Positions 47,631 to 57,622 of a stretch of 64,000 nucleotides of DNA are shown piece by piece. The DNA is from Schistocerca nitens (taxonomy: Eukaryota > Arthropoda > Insecta > Orthoptera > Acrididae), in the NCBI RefSeq assembly GCF_023898315.1, contig NC_064614.1, positions 68,274,501 to 68,338,500 of the forward strand, in the 5' to 3' direction. Both the position numbers and the translations under genes were made by a program. The notes beneath the pieces were generated by a model. That model saw only the letters and a program-made list of their open reading frames with translations, was not told where the DNA came from and made no database searches. Each line of letters opens with the position of its first letter. Within the stretch, counting starts at the first letter, position 1.

Positions 47631-47804
47631 TGAAATGGCTCTGAGCGCTATGGGACTTAATATCTGAGGTCATCAGTCCCCTAAAACCTAGAACTACTTA
47701 AACCTAACTAACCAAAGGCCATCACACACATCCATGCCCGAGGCAGGATTCGAACCTGCGTCCGTTGCGGTCTCGCGGTTCCAGACTGAGGCGCCTAGAA
47801 CCGC
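47631..47804 (-). repeat. tRNA-derived SINE, main family, head truncated
   Basis: Antisense copy from TGAAATGGCTCTGAGC to CGCCTAGAACCGC. The head outside box A is missing, and at 47804/47805 it joins directly to the A-rich end of another SINE. It lies 15 bp beyond the Tc1-like element. Confidence 0.88.
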
Positions 47805-47960
47805 TTTTTTTATTCATTTTGTTCGATATATTTCGTTGCGTTTGGCCTGGATGAACGTTACAAGATATCCGTTCAAGTTGATAGTTGATGCCTTGAGTCA
47901 CTTTTTCTCTTACAGAGAGCACGCAGCTCTCTGACCGAACACGCTGAGCTACCGTGCCTC
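47805..47960 (-). repeat. tRNA-derived SINE, third family, fused to the main-family copy
   Basis: Read on minus from 47960: GAGGCACGGTAGCTCAGCGT (box-A-like), a short body with CTCAAGGCATCAACTATCAA, then ...AACAAAATGAATAAAAAAA ending exactly at the next SINE's GCGGTTCTAGG. A simple TAAA repeat (47973-47991) lies on the outer side. No target duplication was found for either half. Confidence 0.65.
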
Positions 47961-48625
47961 TTTTTTTTAAAAAATAAATAAATAAATAAAATAGAATTTA
48001 AAAAAATTCGGTATTGTAAATGTTGTCCTGATAAATTTTGTAAAGTTTAAGTAAAGATTCTAGATATTTAAAAGTTGACGTCTATTTCTTTTTTTTTTTT
48101 TTGTTATAATCTTTGAGAACAGTTACTTGCCAGACACCTAGGTCGCATAGAAATAATGAAGTTAGTGGAACAAGGTTAAACAAGTGTATTGTTTAACCAA
48201 CACAATACACAGTGTTTCACCACGAACCCACAGTTGAATCAGTTAATATGACCTTTGCCACATTTCCGGTAACTTAGTACTAACTAGTACAATATTTCGT
48301 ATTGCAGTCACGGGCTGCTCGTAGTGACACAATTGCAGTTACCTCTCAAACTTACGCAGGTTTACTGGGACACTTTTGGGTACTTTCAGCGGTATCAGAC
48401 CTCGCTGTTAAGTACACCAGGTATAGATCAATTTTGTGTTGAAACTAGCACGAGAGCGGAAACTTGGTAACGAACTAATACCGTTTGTTAATCTGCGTCA
48501 CGAAAAGGACCCGCTATGGTGCCGTTAGTGCAGTCGCAGATGGAGAGTCGGTGTGCGGCGTGGTTTGTATTAATACTCCACCTTCCCTTCAGTCGGTGGG
48601 CACGGAGTGTTCCCCCCATCTCCCC

Positions 48626-48628
<3 letters not shown>
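47961..48628. other. Unassigned stretch
   Basis: Simple TAAA repeat at 47973-47991 and a T run near 48090-48102. Nothing else recognised. Confidence 0.5.

Positions 48629-48673
<45 letters not shown>
48629..48673 (+). repeat. CT microsatellite
   Basis: An uninterrupted CT dinucleotide run, which creates the Ser-Leu and Arg-Glu ORFs seen in all frames around it. Confidence 0.95.
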
Positions 48674-48675
<2 letters not shown>

Positions 48676-48769
48676 CTACGAGCATCCCGCCTGTGTATTC
48701 ACGAAGGGCAGGAGGGAGGGAAGGGGACCGCAGAATGGACGACAAAGGGCTCTGATCGCAAAGGAAATG

Positions 48770-49075
48770 AGGTGGCGCTGAAAACTGAGTGCGAGAAGTG
48801 CCAGTTTGGCGGCTCACAAAGGCCTCTGGCGGCGGCGCCCGCGTGAATCGAAAACAGCGGTCGATGCGGACGGCCTACTGCGGGGACGCGGCTGCAGTCG
48901 GACACGACGCGCCGCCGTGCCGTGCCGTGCCGTGCACGCAGGCGGCGAGCGCTCTTTTCAAAGGCGGGCGCAAGCCTGCCCGCCCAGCGGCCGACTATTC
49001 ACGCCGAGTTGGCGCCGCGGCGCTCATCAGCCGTCTCTGCCGAGACAAAGGAACCTCTGCGCGCCGAGGGATAAA
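48770..49075. promoter_or_regulatory. CpG-rich patch, possible CpG island
   Basis: Strongly G+C- and CpG-rich DNA with runs such as GGCGGCGGCGCCCGCG and a GTGCC tandem at about 48917-48935. It contrasts with A+T-rich sequence on both sides. Such patches can mark promoters, but no TATA box, initiator or downstream exon is evident; the open frames across it are compositional. Confidence 0.4.
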
Positions 49076-49238
49076 TAACGAAAATTTGTTTCGTATCCTT
49101 TCCGCTCTGGCTGTCTGACGACTGCTAATCATTATCGGGCACTCTCTGCGAGACAATCAGGGGACCACTGCGAATTCCTGTTATATAGTTGATTAATTTT
49201 GGTAAACATTTTTGGAAAGCAGTGATCAATTAATTGTT

Positions 49239-49498
49239 ATATTTTGACTAAAGTTCAGTCTTGATCACATCATGTCTGTTTTAATGATATAGGTAACCGG
49301 TTTCGGTTCTTTCTACAAAACCATCATCAGACCCATGGCTCCCTTAGGGAATCAACTGCGTAGCAGCGAGGAGAGCTCCGCCTACCATCCTAAGGGAGCC
49401 ATGGGTCTGATGATGGTTTTGTAGAAAGAACCGAAACCGGTTACCTATATCATTAAAACAGACATGATGTGATCAAGACTGAACTTTAGTCAAAATAT
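49239..49498. mobile_element. Hairpin element with perfect 110-bp arms
   Basis: 49239-49348 and 49389-49498 are reverse complements with no mismatch that I could find by reading, separated by a 40-bp loop. A 13-bp direct repeat ATATAGTTGATTA occurs at 49183-49195 and 49495-49507, overlapping the last 4 bp of the right arm. Additional non-palindromic DNA (49196-49238) lies between the left repeat and the left arm. No ORF; a foldback/MITE-type insertion. Confidence 0.85.
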
Positions 49499-49507
49499 AG
49501 TTGATTA

Positions 49508-50100
49508 TTTTACATGTACAGTGCAATCCATATAAACCTTAGCTACTTTATTGAGTCGTAGCGTATGAATTAATAACGGGACATATGTGCAGTGTTGGGA
49601 GATGATAATTCACAATTGGTAGATTACATACTCTAACAAAACCACCACTTGCAAAGTAGGTTAGAAATCAGATTAATAATGTTGCTCACGGAGCATATGT
49701 TCGCTTTATAGGTCAACAACAAAGTTATTGACTGTGGATGGTATCGTCAGAATGGAAATAATAAAGTCACTGTAAGAAAGCCATTAATTTTGGTACTTAC
49801 CTTGAATGGATTCCCACGCAGATTTCGTCGAAGTTGTTATGGCTCATCTTGTTGATTGTAGAGTCCACTTTGACTGCTAGAAGGTCCAGATCTGTATGTA
49901 AGAAATATTTGAAGACCTAACATATCCGTTTTTCAGTAAATTGTTCATGATCAAACAATCCCATATCAGAACAATGGTATGGTAGAAATAATTTTTGACT
50001 TGGTGTTCACGATCCACATATTTATTAAACTTCTTGTAAATTCACATTTACTTCTTAATTGTCACGTCATCAAGAAAACATTTTTGTATCAATCTTCATA
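49508..50100. other. Unassigned stretch
   Basis: A+T-rich, with no gene or repeat recognised. Confidence 0.5.
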
Positions 50101-50102
50101 TA

Positions 50103-51021
50103 CAGGATGTTACAAAAAGGTACGGCCAAACTTTCAGGAAACATTCCTCACACACAAAGAAAGAAAAGATGTTATGTGAAAATGTGTCCGGAAACGCTTA
50201 CTTTCCGTGTTAGAGCTCATTTTATTACTTCTCTTCAAATCACATTAATCATGGAATGGAAACACACAGCAACAGAACGTACCAGCGTGACTTCAAACAC
50301 TTTGTTACAGGAAATGTTAAAAATGTCCTCCATTAGCGAGGATACATGCATCCACCCTCCGTCGCATGGAATCCCTGATGCTCTGATGCAGCCCTGGAGA
50401 AAGGTGTATTGTATCACAGCCGTCCACAATACGAGCACGAAGAGTCTCTACATATGGTACCGGGGTTGCGTAGACAAGAGCTTTCAAATGCCCCCATAAA
50501 TGAAAGTCAAGAGGGTTGAGGTCAGGAGAGCGTGGAGGCCAAGGAATTGGTCCGCCTCTACCAATCCATCGGTCACCGAATCTGTTGTTGAGAAGCGTAC
50601 GAACACTTCGACTGAAATGTGCAGGAGCTCCGTCGTGTACGAGCCACATGTTGTGTCGTACTTGTAAATGCACATGTTCTAGCAGCACAGGTAGAGTATC
50701 CCGTATGAAATCATGATAACGTGCTCCATTGAGCGTAGGTGGAAGAACATGGGGCCCAATCAATACATCACCAACAATGCCTGCCCAAACGTTCACAGAA
50801 AATCTGTGTTGATGACGTGATTGCACAAGTGCGTGCGGATTCTCGTCAACTGGGCCAACTGGCGGTGAATCGAGGAAGTACAGTACATACTGACGTAACT
50901 AAAATGAGCTCTAACATGGAAATTAAGCGTTTCCGGACACATGTCCACATAGCATCTTTTCTTTATTTGTGTGTGAGGAATGTTTCCTGAAAGTTTGGCC
51001 GTACCTTTTTGTAACACCCTG
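50103..51021 (-). mobile_element. Tc1/mariner element with about 130-bp inverted ends
   Basis: CAGGATGTTACAAAAAGG at the left and the complement of CCTTTTTGTAACACCCTG at the right begin inverted ends that stay similar for about 130 bp (through GTGTCCGGAAACGCTTA...GTTAGAGCTCATTTTA). TA flanks both sides (50101-50102 and 51022-51023). The 919-bp interior keeps only the C-terminal part of a transposase on minus. Confidence 0.9.
50317..50826 (-). pseudogene. Transposase C-terminal half, DD41D spacing
   Basis: A 169-codon frame with FSVNVWAGIVGD, WLVHDGAPAHFSRSV (second catalytic Asp) and WPPRSPDLNPLDFHLWG (last catalytic Asp at LDF). Counting residues, 41 lie between those two Asp, the spacing of the rosa-like DD41D group within Tc1/mariner. 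The N-terminal DNA-binding part and first catalytic Asp are missing: just upstream, ENPHALVQ is the last recognisable text before the inverted end. The copy is non-autonomous, though its ends could be mobilised by a full-length relative. Confidence 0.82.
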
Positions 51022-51023
51022 TA

Positions 51024-51424
51024 TTTAATTTCCACTTTAACCAAACACAAGACTTGACTGTCCTTTTACAAAGCGAAATAACAACTTAACTTCTGCAAAG
51101 TGAAACAAAGACTGCCCTGTGCGCATTCGCGCCAAAACCGTTACAAGTAAGTCAAAGATTATGACAGTCTCACAGAAATGAGTACACACATGAACCATAT
51201 CACTGTAATATATCGATACATCGGAGTACCTACACATTAATAAAATCAAATATGAATATTGTCCCAAAAATATGTCTGTTACTTCGCAGAAAAGTAATAC
51301 GATATTACTGGTATCGAGAATTGGGGTTGGAGTGCCGTAACGGTCGCGTAAATAAAGAACTATTACGATACATACATACAAACTCATCATCACCTCCTTC
51401 CAATGATTATATATAGTAATTATT
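51024..51424. other. Unassigned stretch
   Basis: A 118-codon minus ORF (51037-51393) shows no motif. Nothing else seen. Confidence 0.5.
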
Positions 51425-51942
51425 TGTTCTGGTCTCTATCATCCATCCACCCATCTCATATGACGTCTGGCTGGATCTCTTTCCCAGTCGCCCTATAATT
51501 CATTACCGTCTTCGGCAATCGGTTTCGTGTCATTTTATCAGCATGATCATCCCATTCTATTCTAGTACATTCTATCTTGTCATTAATCGAAAAGATTTTT
51601 AAGTCTGATCTCATTGTTTCATTCCTTATTCTACCCATTCTATTACATTCTCTTACATACCTCAAGAACTTCATCTCTTCTGCCTGCATACGCAATTTCT
51701 TTCTTTTTTTTCCATCATTAGCCATTTAGAACCATTTACAAGAGTAGCAAGAGCAATAATTTTATAAATTTTGATTTACGTTTCTTTGCTTGTTTTTATT
51801 TCCAAAGTTCTTCCAATTGTTCCTCAGATAGCTTGATGTTTATTAACTTTCTTCTCAACGCCTTTGTCATATTTAAAACTGATATCACATCCTAGAGAAC
51901 TGAACTGGATCATTTGTTCTAAAATTTTCTCATTTATTACTA
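51425..51942 (-). pseudogene. LINE fragment, third RTE-like lineage
   Basis: On minus from 51940: INEKILEQMIQFSSLGCDISFKYDKGVEKKVNKHQAI then GTIGRTLEIKTSKET, the thumb region of non-LTR RTs (ILEQV..F.YLGCDIS is the family pattern). After a deletion, 51725-51456 reads MQAEEMKFLRYVRECNRMGRIRNETMRSDLKIFSINDKIECTRIEWDDHADKMTRNRLPK, the usual C-terminal domain. Sequence differs from LINE A and LINE B. It abuts the Tc1-like element that begins at 51943. Confidence 0.75.
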
Positions 51943-53132
51943 CACCGAAAAGCCAAAAAAGTGGTACACCTATTATAGTGTAGAGCACCCGCGAGCGCAA
52001 AACGTGGCATGGACTCGACTGATGTCTGAAGTAGTGCTGGAGGGAACTGACACCCGTGAATCATGCAGGGCTCTCCATACATCTGTAAGAGTACGAAGGA
52101 GTGAAGGTCTCTTCGGAACAACATATTGCAAAGCATCACAGATATGCTCAATAATGTTCATGTCTTGGGAGCTTGGTGACCTGCGCAAGTTTTTAAACTC
52201 AAAAGAGTGTACCTGAAGCCACTCTGTAGAAATTTTAGACGTGTGGGGTGTCGCATCGTCCTGCTGGAATTGCGCAAGTCCATCGGAATGCACAATGGAC
52301 ATGAATGCATGCGGATGATAAGATAGGATGCTTACGTACATGTCACCTATCAGAGTCGTACCTAGATGTATCAGGGGTCGCATATCACTCCAACTATACG
52401 GGTCCAACGCCTCTACAGAGCCTCGACCAACTGGAACACTCACCTGCTGACGCGTGAGGTCCATCGATTCATGAGGTGTCTCCATACCATTACACGTCCA
52501 TCCTCTCGATACAATTTGAAACGAGGCTTTTACGACCAGGCAACGTGTTTCCAGTCATCAACAGTCGAATGTCCGTGTTGACGGGGCCCAGACGAGGCGT
52601 AAAGCTTTGTGCCATGCCGTCATCAAGGGTACACGAGTGGGCTTTCGGTTCCGAAATCCCATATCGATGATGTTTCGTTGAATGGCTTGCGTTCTGATAC
52701 TTGTTGATGGTCGAGCATTGAAATTGCGGAAGAGTTGCACTTCTGTCGCGAGGAACGATTCTCTTCAGTCGTCGTTGGTCCTGTTCTTGCAGGATCTTTT
52801 TCCGGCCGCAGCGATGTCGGAGATTTGATGTTTTACCGGATTCCTGATATTCACGGTACATTCGTGAAACAGTCGTACGGGAAAGTCCCCACTTCATCGC
52901 TACCTCGGAGATGCTGTGTCCTATCGCTCGTGCGTCGACTGTAACACCACTTTGGAACTCACTTCAATATTGGTAAACTGCCATTGTAGCAGCAGTAACC
53001 GATCTAACAACTGCGCCAGACACTTGTTGTCTTACATAGGTGTTGCCGAACGCAGCGTCGTATTCCGCCTGTTTACAAATCACTGTATTTAAATACGCAT
53101 ACATATACCAGTTTCTTTGGCGCTCCAATGTG
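51943..53132 (-). pseudogene. Tc1-like element, decayed transposase
   Basis: The outer ends CACCGAAAAGCCAAAAAAGT and (reverse complement of right) CACATTGGAGCGCCAAAGAA are weak inverted repeats; TA is present on the left only. On minus, 52897-52490 begins with the DNA-binding domain (EVAMKWGLSRTTVSRMYREYQESGKTSN..CGRKKILQEQDQRRLKRIV). 52485-51973 contains FQQDDATPHTSKISTEWLQ (second catalytic Asp) and SPSSQDMNIIEHICDAL, with the final acidic position in the IIEH segment. The first Asp region is frameshifted and other stops intervene. It differs from the other Tc1 families here. Confidence 0.8.
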
Positions 53133-53154
53133 TTTTTTATCTGACTGGCTATCC

Positions 53155-53382
53155 GCCCGAGGTAGCTGAGTGGTCCGCGCAACAGAATGTCAATCCTAAG
53201 GGCCCGGGTTAGATCCCCGGCTGGGTCGGAGATTTTCTCCGCTCGGGGACTGGGTGTTGTGTTGTCCTAAGCATCATCATTTCATCCCTATCGACGCGCA
53301 AGTCGCCGAAGTGGCGTCAAATCGAAAGACTTGCACCCGGCGAACGGTCTACCCGACGGGAGGCCCTAGTCACACGACATTT
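53155..53382 (+). repeat. tRNA-derived SINE, fourth family
   Basis: GCCCGAGGTAGCTGAGTGGT (box A) and GGGTTAGATCCCCGG (box B) form a tRNA-like head of about 73 bp, followed by TTTCTCCGCTCGGGGACTGG, a GTCGCCGAAGTGGCGTCAAA segment and an end near CACACGACATTT. CTGACTGG occurs at 53141-53148 and 53387-53394, a possible target duplication that leaves a few unexplained bases at each side. Confidence 0.75.
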
Positions 53383-53530
53383 ACAACTGACTGGAGTCTG
53401 TCCTGTGAAAGGCATTACCTTTGTCTTATTTTCAGATATATTTCAGTTTTAATGTGTTACGTTTTGGCTCAATCTGTATACTGCTCTTTGTAAACTGCCT
53501 TCTGATTCCTGTATAATAATTATCTGATCA

Positions 53531-53759
53531 CAACAACTTTTCCCCAGGAAACGCCGGTCAACTGCTGTTTGTGTATGAGAAATCGGTCGGAAACGTTCCT
53601 CATATCAGCACGTTGTAGGTGTCGCCACCGGCGCCAACCTTGTGTGAATGCTCTGAAAAGCTAATCAATTGCATATGACAGCATCTTTTTCCTGTCGGTT
53701 AAATTTCGCGTCAGTAGCACGTCATCTCCGTGGCGTAGCAATATTAATGGCCAGTAGTG
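53531..53759 (-). repeat. End fragment of the 46380-47615 Tc1-like family
   Basis: On minus it starts at 53759 with CACTACTGGCCATTAATATT and continues as the 5' end region of that element (AACCGACAGG..., GGTTGGCGCCGGTGGCGACA, GTTGACCGGCGTTTCCTGGG). It stops before the transposase. TA sits at the outer edge (53760-53761). Confidence 0.85.
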
Positions 53760-53833
53760 TACATATGCGGTGGTCTTATAGTACTAGACTCAGAGAAATT
53801 TAACATTGTGCATTCCACTTAAGTTGGATCGTC

Positions 53834-54381
53834 TGAAACGTCCCCTTAGAACAATTATACATGACTGTGCTTAAACTGACACGCAATATTTTTAGCGCAA
53901 CGCAATCTGACTTTCAGAAACCCCTACAAAATAATGGCCCTGACTAACATTAACCTATACCTTTCACAAATCACTTACCTCACCAAAAATCTTCGTTACT
54001 CGAACTACTGCAGTACAGCGAGCGCCACTACTGCCAGCTAAATAAAAGATTCAAACTACGGAAGGCACTAACTACTGATAGGCATAGTTATCAAATGAAA
54101 GATTTTGATAGAGAGCAAACAATGTATTTACCTTAATAGTCATAATTGACATCCAGTCTTACAAATTTCAAAACTCCGCCATCTCTCTCCCCACATCCAC
54201 CACTACTGGCGGCTTACCTCCAACTGCGCAACGCTACGCGCTGTTCGCATCCAGCTGCCCAACACTACAATGGCAGACAACAATGCAAACTAGCCACAGA
54301 CTGCACACAGCACAACCAGTGATTTTCATACAGAGCGGTACTTAACGTTGCCAATAAGAAAACATAAACAGCCTACTTACA
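53834..54381 (-). repeat. Solo-LTR-like repeat with 4-bp target duplication
   Basis: A 548-bp block that reads TGTAAGTAGGCTG...GGGGACGTTTCA on minus, i.e. TG...CA ends. CGTC is repeated at both edges (53830-53833 and 54382-54385). TG...CA termini plus a 4-bp duplication fit an LTR left by recombination of an LTR retrotransposon. Longer relative at 952-1658. Confidence 0.75.
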
Positions 54382-54385
54382 CGTC

Positions 54386-54634
54386 TACCGTTAACTTGAG
54401 TCGATTATGAAGGTATTCTGTTGCATGTTTAATTTACTTTATTATTTCGTTTGCAACTGCATGTAAGTGAATAACCTTTTGTTACAAGGGCAGATGTCCA
54501 TTAGACTGAATTTTCGAGCATGAAGAAAACACTTATTTATTACTATAATTCGTGAGTTTTCTCGGAATTTTCCATTCCAGAACACAATGGTACCACTCGT
54601 AATGAGGACGGATCTTAACGGGGACGGTTTGGAA
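54386..54634. other. Unassigned stretch between two repeats
   Basis: No gene; short ORF on minus only. Confidence 0.5.
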
Positions 54635-55091
54635 CGTGCTCGTGGAGCACACAATACTCGTTAAAGCCTGTACTATGGTAACTGAGCGGGGTTCACCTTA
54701 TGAGAAAGGATTTTCTTACAGATATCGACCGCGTGTACCTGAATGGTGGCAAATCAGACTTACACACACTCTGTAATAACAATGATCCGTCAAGCAAGCC
54801 CGAAATGCAACTACACGTCAGGATGGACCAAAAGCAACACTGAAGATGCTACCAATTTAATAATAATACGGTCGCCAGCCTAATTAGGCATTAACTGAGT
54901 TTCTTCCCTGTACAAGTTGGTAGATATTCATGCAAAACAACAACTAGTAACACTGCATAATATAGCAGAATTTTACAACCAGAAAATCTATTGAACTGAT
55001 AGTTTCACATTCTGCACTGATATGGAAAAACCATGAATACATAACACTACACTACAATGTATACTACAAAACTTCGTACTGTCTATTGATC
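54635..55091 (-). repeat. Downstream LTR copy
   Basis: 457 bp nearly identical to 62430-62886 with no indel, e.g. the shared AACTGAGCGGGGTTCACC and ATAATACGGTCGCCAGCC. Similarity stops abruptly after TTGATC. The ends are not a clear TG...CA pair, so the true LTR could be slightly longer than the aligned part. Confidence 0.8.
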
Positions 55092-57154
55092 TGATTAAAG
55101 TCGGGCATAGGTTACCCTAGAAATAGCACTTTCGAGCCACACACAAAATGTCAATTTTGTTAAAGATAAAACACTGATAAATTTTGACTTATATATTGAC
55201 TTTAACTTTTGCTGGTCAAACCAATTTAGAACACTTCAGAATTCAAATGAATAAATAGGGGGGGGGGGGACCCGGAAACTGTCTAAAAAAATTTGATTAC
55301 TGAAATTATTATGCGTTCAAGATTTCCAGTATATGAGTTACTACTCTTTTAATCTTATTTACTACTCATTTAAATACATTTATATCTTTCTCGAAATAAT
55401 TAAACTTCATTACTATATCAATATTAAAGTTATATTTCAACTTCGTTAGACCTTCGTTATTCATTTACTGGTTCATTAACAAAACAGTTCTTTAAACACC
55501 ATTCTAACATAGTTAGGTCTGTAAGTAATTATTATTAACACGAAATTTAATTTTTCATTTCGGGACACTCGGATTTCACAACATTTGGAAAGGACCCTGT
55601 CTAGGTTAGTTGTGAGGATAATTAAATGATGGGAAAGTTCTGGTAAAATTTAGATTATTATTGAACAGTTCACCCTATGGTCCATACGAATACAGCACTA
55701 AAAGTTTCAACTTGCTTGTATCGATGCGGCGGTTGGCGGGCGGCGAAATGGCGAGGCACAGAGCACACATACAACCACAGCTATGGCTCTTGACGTATCG
55801 GCACTATAATTCTTCTTAGCGTTTGCCATGCTGTGTGGGCGTTGGAACGGCATACCCGAGCCTCAGTGAAGCTACGTCTTCCAGGAGAGCCTCCTCGCTC
55901 CAGAAGGTGTTGCTCAAACCAGTGCCAAACTCCGATTAACTACTGAGCCCGTTGTGTTGTGCAGTGCCCACGTGCATTTTACCGCGCTCGCCTGCCATCC
56001 ACCTTTTACCGCTCCCTGACAGACAGGGTGTTCACCCGAGGGTTTGCATTCTACATATCCTAACACATTGCCTACGTATGGACCAGACGCACAGTTACAA
56101 TTTTAAACATCTTACAACAGTCTCAACATTTGTTACATTTCAATTCTATTACAATGTTACTTGACATTAGACATAAACATTAATATTCACATTGAAAGTC
56201 GTTTACAGTTTTCTTAACACAATGGCATGAAACAAAAAAGAAATGAAATCAGAACATCAATTACACTAGTTTATCGAAAAATCAGATGGAAAAAAATACT
56301 TATATGTACAATAGTACAGCGTCGTTGTTGTTACACATGCCCCTGTTTCCAGTAAATTTCACTAAGTGCAAATTTGATGGGAACACTGAATTTTATATTT
56401 ATACAGGGATTCTCAATCTTTGTTTGAATGTACCACCATAAAATTTTGTATCACTACACTTCCTTTCACTCACATTATAGATGTATATACTTTTTAATAT
56501 ATTGAGAACATTTACCGACCATTTACTTTAGTGCCTTTGGCACAGTCCAACCTCCTACCACAACATGATTTAAGTAGCAAATTACTTATCATTATTAAAT
56601 TTCTCAGAAAAATATAATCAAAATCTGGAACACAAACACTTAACTACAAAGCATATACAAATACGTATATACTATAAAACAATTTGTTGCTGCTTACATT
56701 GAATGGCAGTACATGTCCTTATTTACTAATAAACACAAAATACTATTTAGAAAAATCACTTCATATATTTGCTGCCTATTATTCAGATTTGGGCAGTCCA
56801 TTTCACATCATTTTACCACATCACCTGTACCACACTTACAATTCTCCTTTGACTATTTATCTGCCCTCTCTGGTGTTTGGCAGTCCTTTATATAATGACT
56901 CACGTACTGCCCACTTTGATTTTTGGCAGTCCCATCTTTTATTTTGCTTGCAGCATTTTCTTTTTCTTTTCAGCCCATTTTTCCATACACCTTTACATTT
57001 ATAGTACATTTGATAATCTGAAACATACATAAGTACATTAGCACACTGACAATGGTATACATAAATTTACAAATACTTGTTACATTTATAATAAAATAAT
57101 TTCATCGTTAGATACAGCGCATTTACTGCAGATTGCTTTCTGAGTGTACTTAGG
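55092..57154 (-). other. Non-coding 3' region of the gypsy-like element
   Basis: About 2 kb between the integrase tail and the LTR copy. No env-like frame, signal peptide or membrane segment is visible on minus. A G run lies at 55259-55270 and a G+C-richer patch at 55720-56050. The latter could belong to another inserted repeat. Confidence 0.45.
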
Positions 57155-57615
57155 TCACTCACTCCTAGGAACATACAGTTTCAGGTCCACAACGTTTCTT
57201 ACACCTAAAGGTCTCTTGGATTTTGGGTAGATCAGGTAGTAAGCATTATCATGTGGAATGTTCTGTATTATATACGGTCCATTATAAATATATTTAAATT
57301 TGGAAATTTCATGGTTCAGTTCACTAGATTTCTCGTGGGTTTTTAAAAGAACATAATCCCCAATTTTTAATTTTGAAACTTTCAGGTTTTTATCATGTCT
57401 TTTAGATCTAGATTCAGCTTTTTTCTTTGCCCTTTTTCTGACTAATTCTATCTTTTGACTCAACCCCAAGCTTGTACAAGGTGGAAACTCTAGTTTTTCC
57501 TCAATTCAACTTTTACTTCTGCTGCCTAACAAAATTTCTTCTGGTGGGAACCCAGTAGATTCATGAAGTAAGGTGTTCATGACATTCTCAAAGTCCGATA
57601 TAAAGCTGCCCCGGG
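57155..57615 (-). pseudogene. Integrase C-terminal tail (pol remnant)
   Basis: On minus: ISDFENVMNTLLHESTGFPPEEILLGSRSKS, a stop, then LGLSQKIELVRKRAKKKAESRSKRHDKN...KIGDYVLLKTHEKSS...YNGPYIIQNIPHDNAYYLI. H.STGFPPEEIL and GDYVLLK...GPY.I are hallmarks of the end of gypsy-type integrases, which join element DNA to the genome. The zinc finger and catalytic core are absent, so it is only a tail. It starts immediately after the 378-codon ORF, which marks the deletion join. Confidence 0.88.
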
Positions 57616-57622
57616 GTCTAAA

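Noticed and set aside
48485..49118. Several 80-109 codon plus-strand ORFs rich in Ser-Leu or Arg
   Set aside because: Produced by the CT run and CpG-rich composition; overlapping frames on both strands are equally open.
53155..53227. tRNA gene on plus
   Set aside because: Box B is mutated (GGTTAGATCC), the anticodon stem is poor and a SINE body follows.
55259..55270. G run as the polypurine tract of the gypsy-like element
   Set aside because: The element is antisense, so its purine tract should be on minus and next to 55091; this run is on plus and about 170 bp away.
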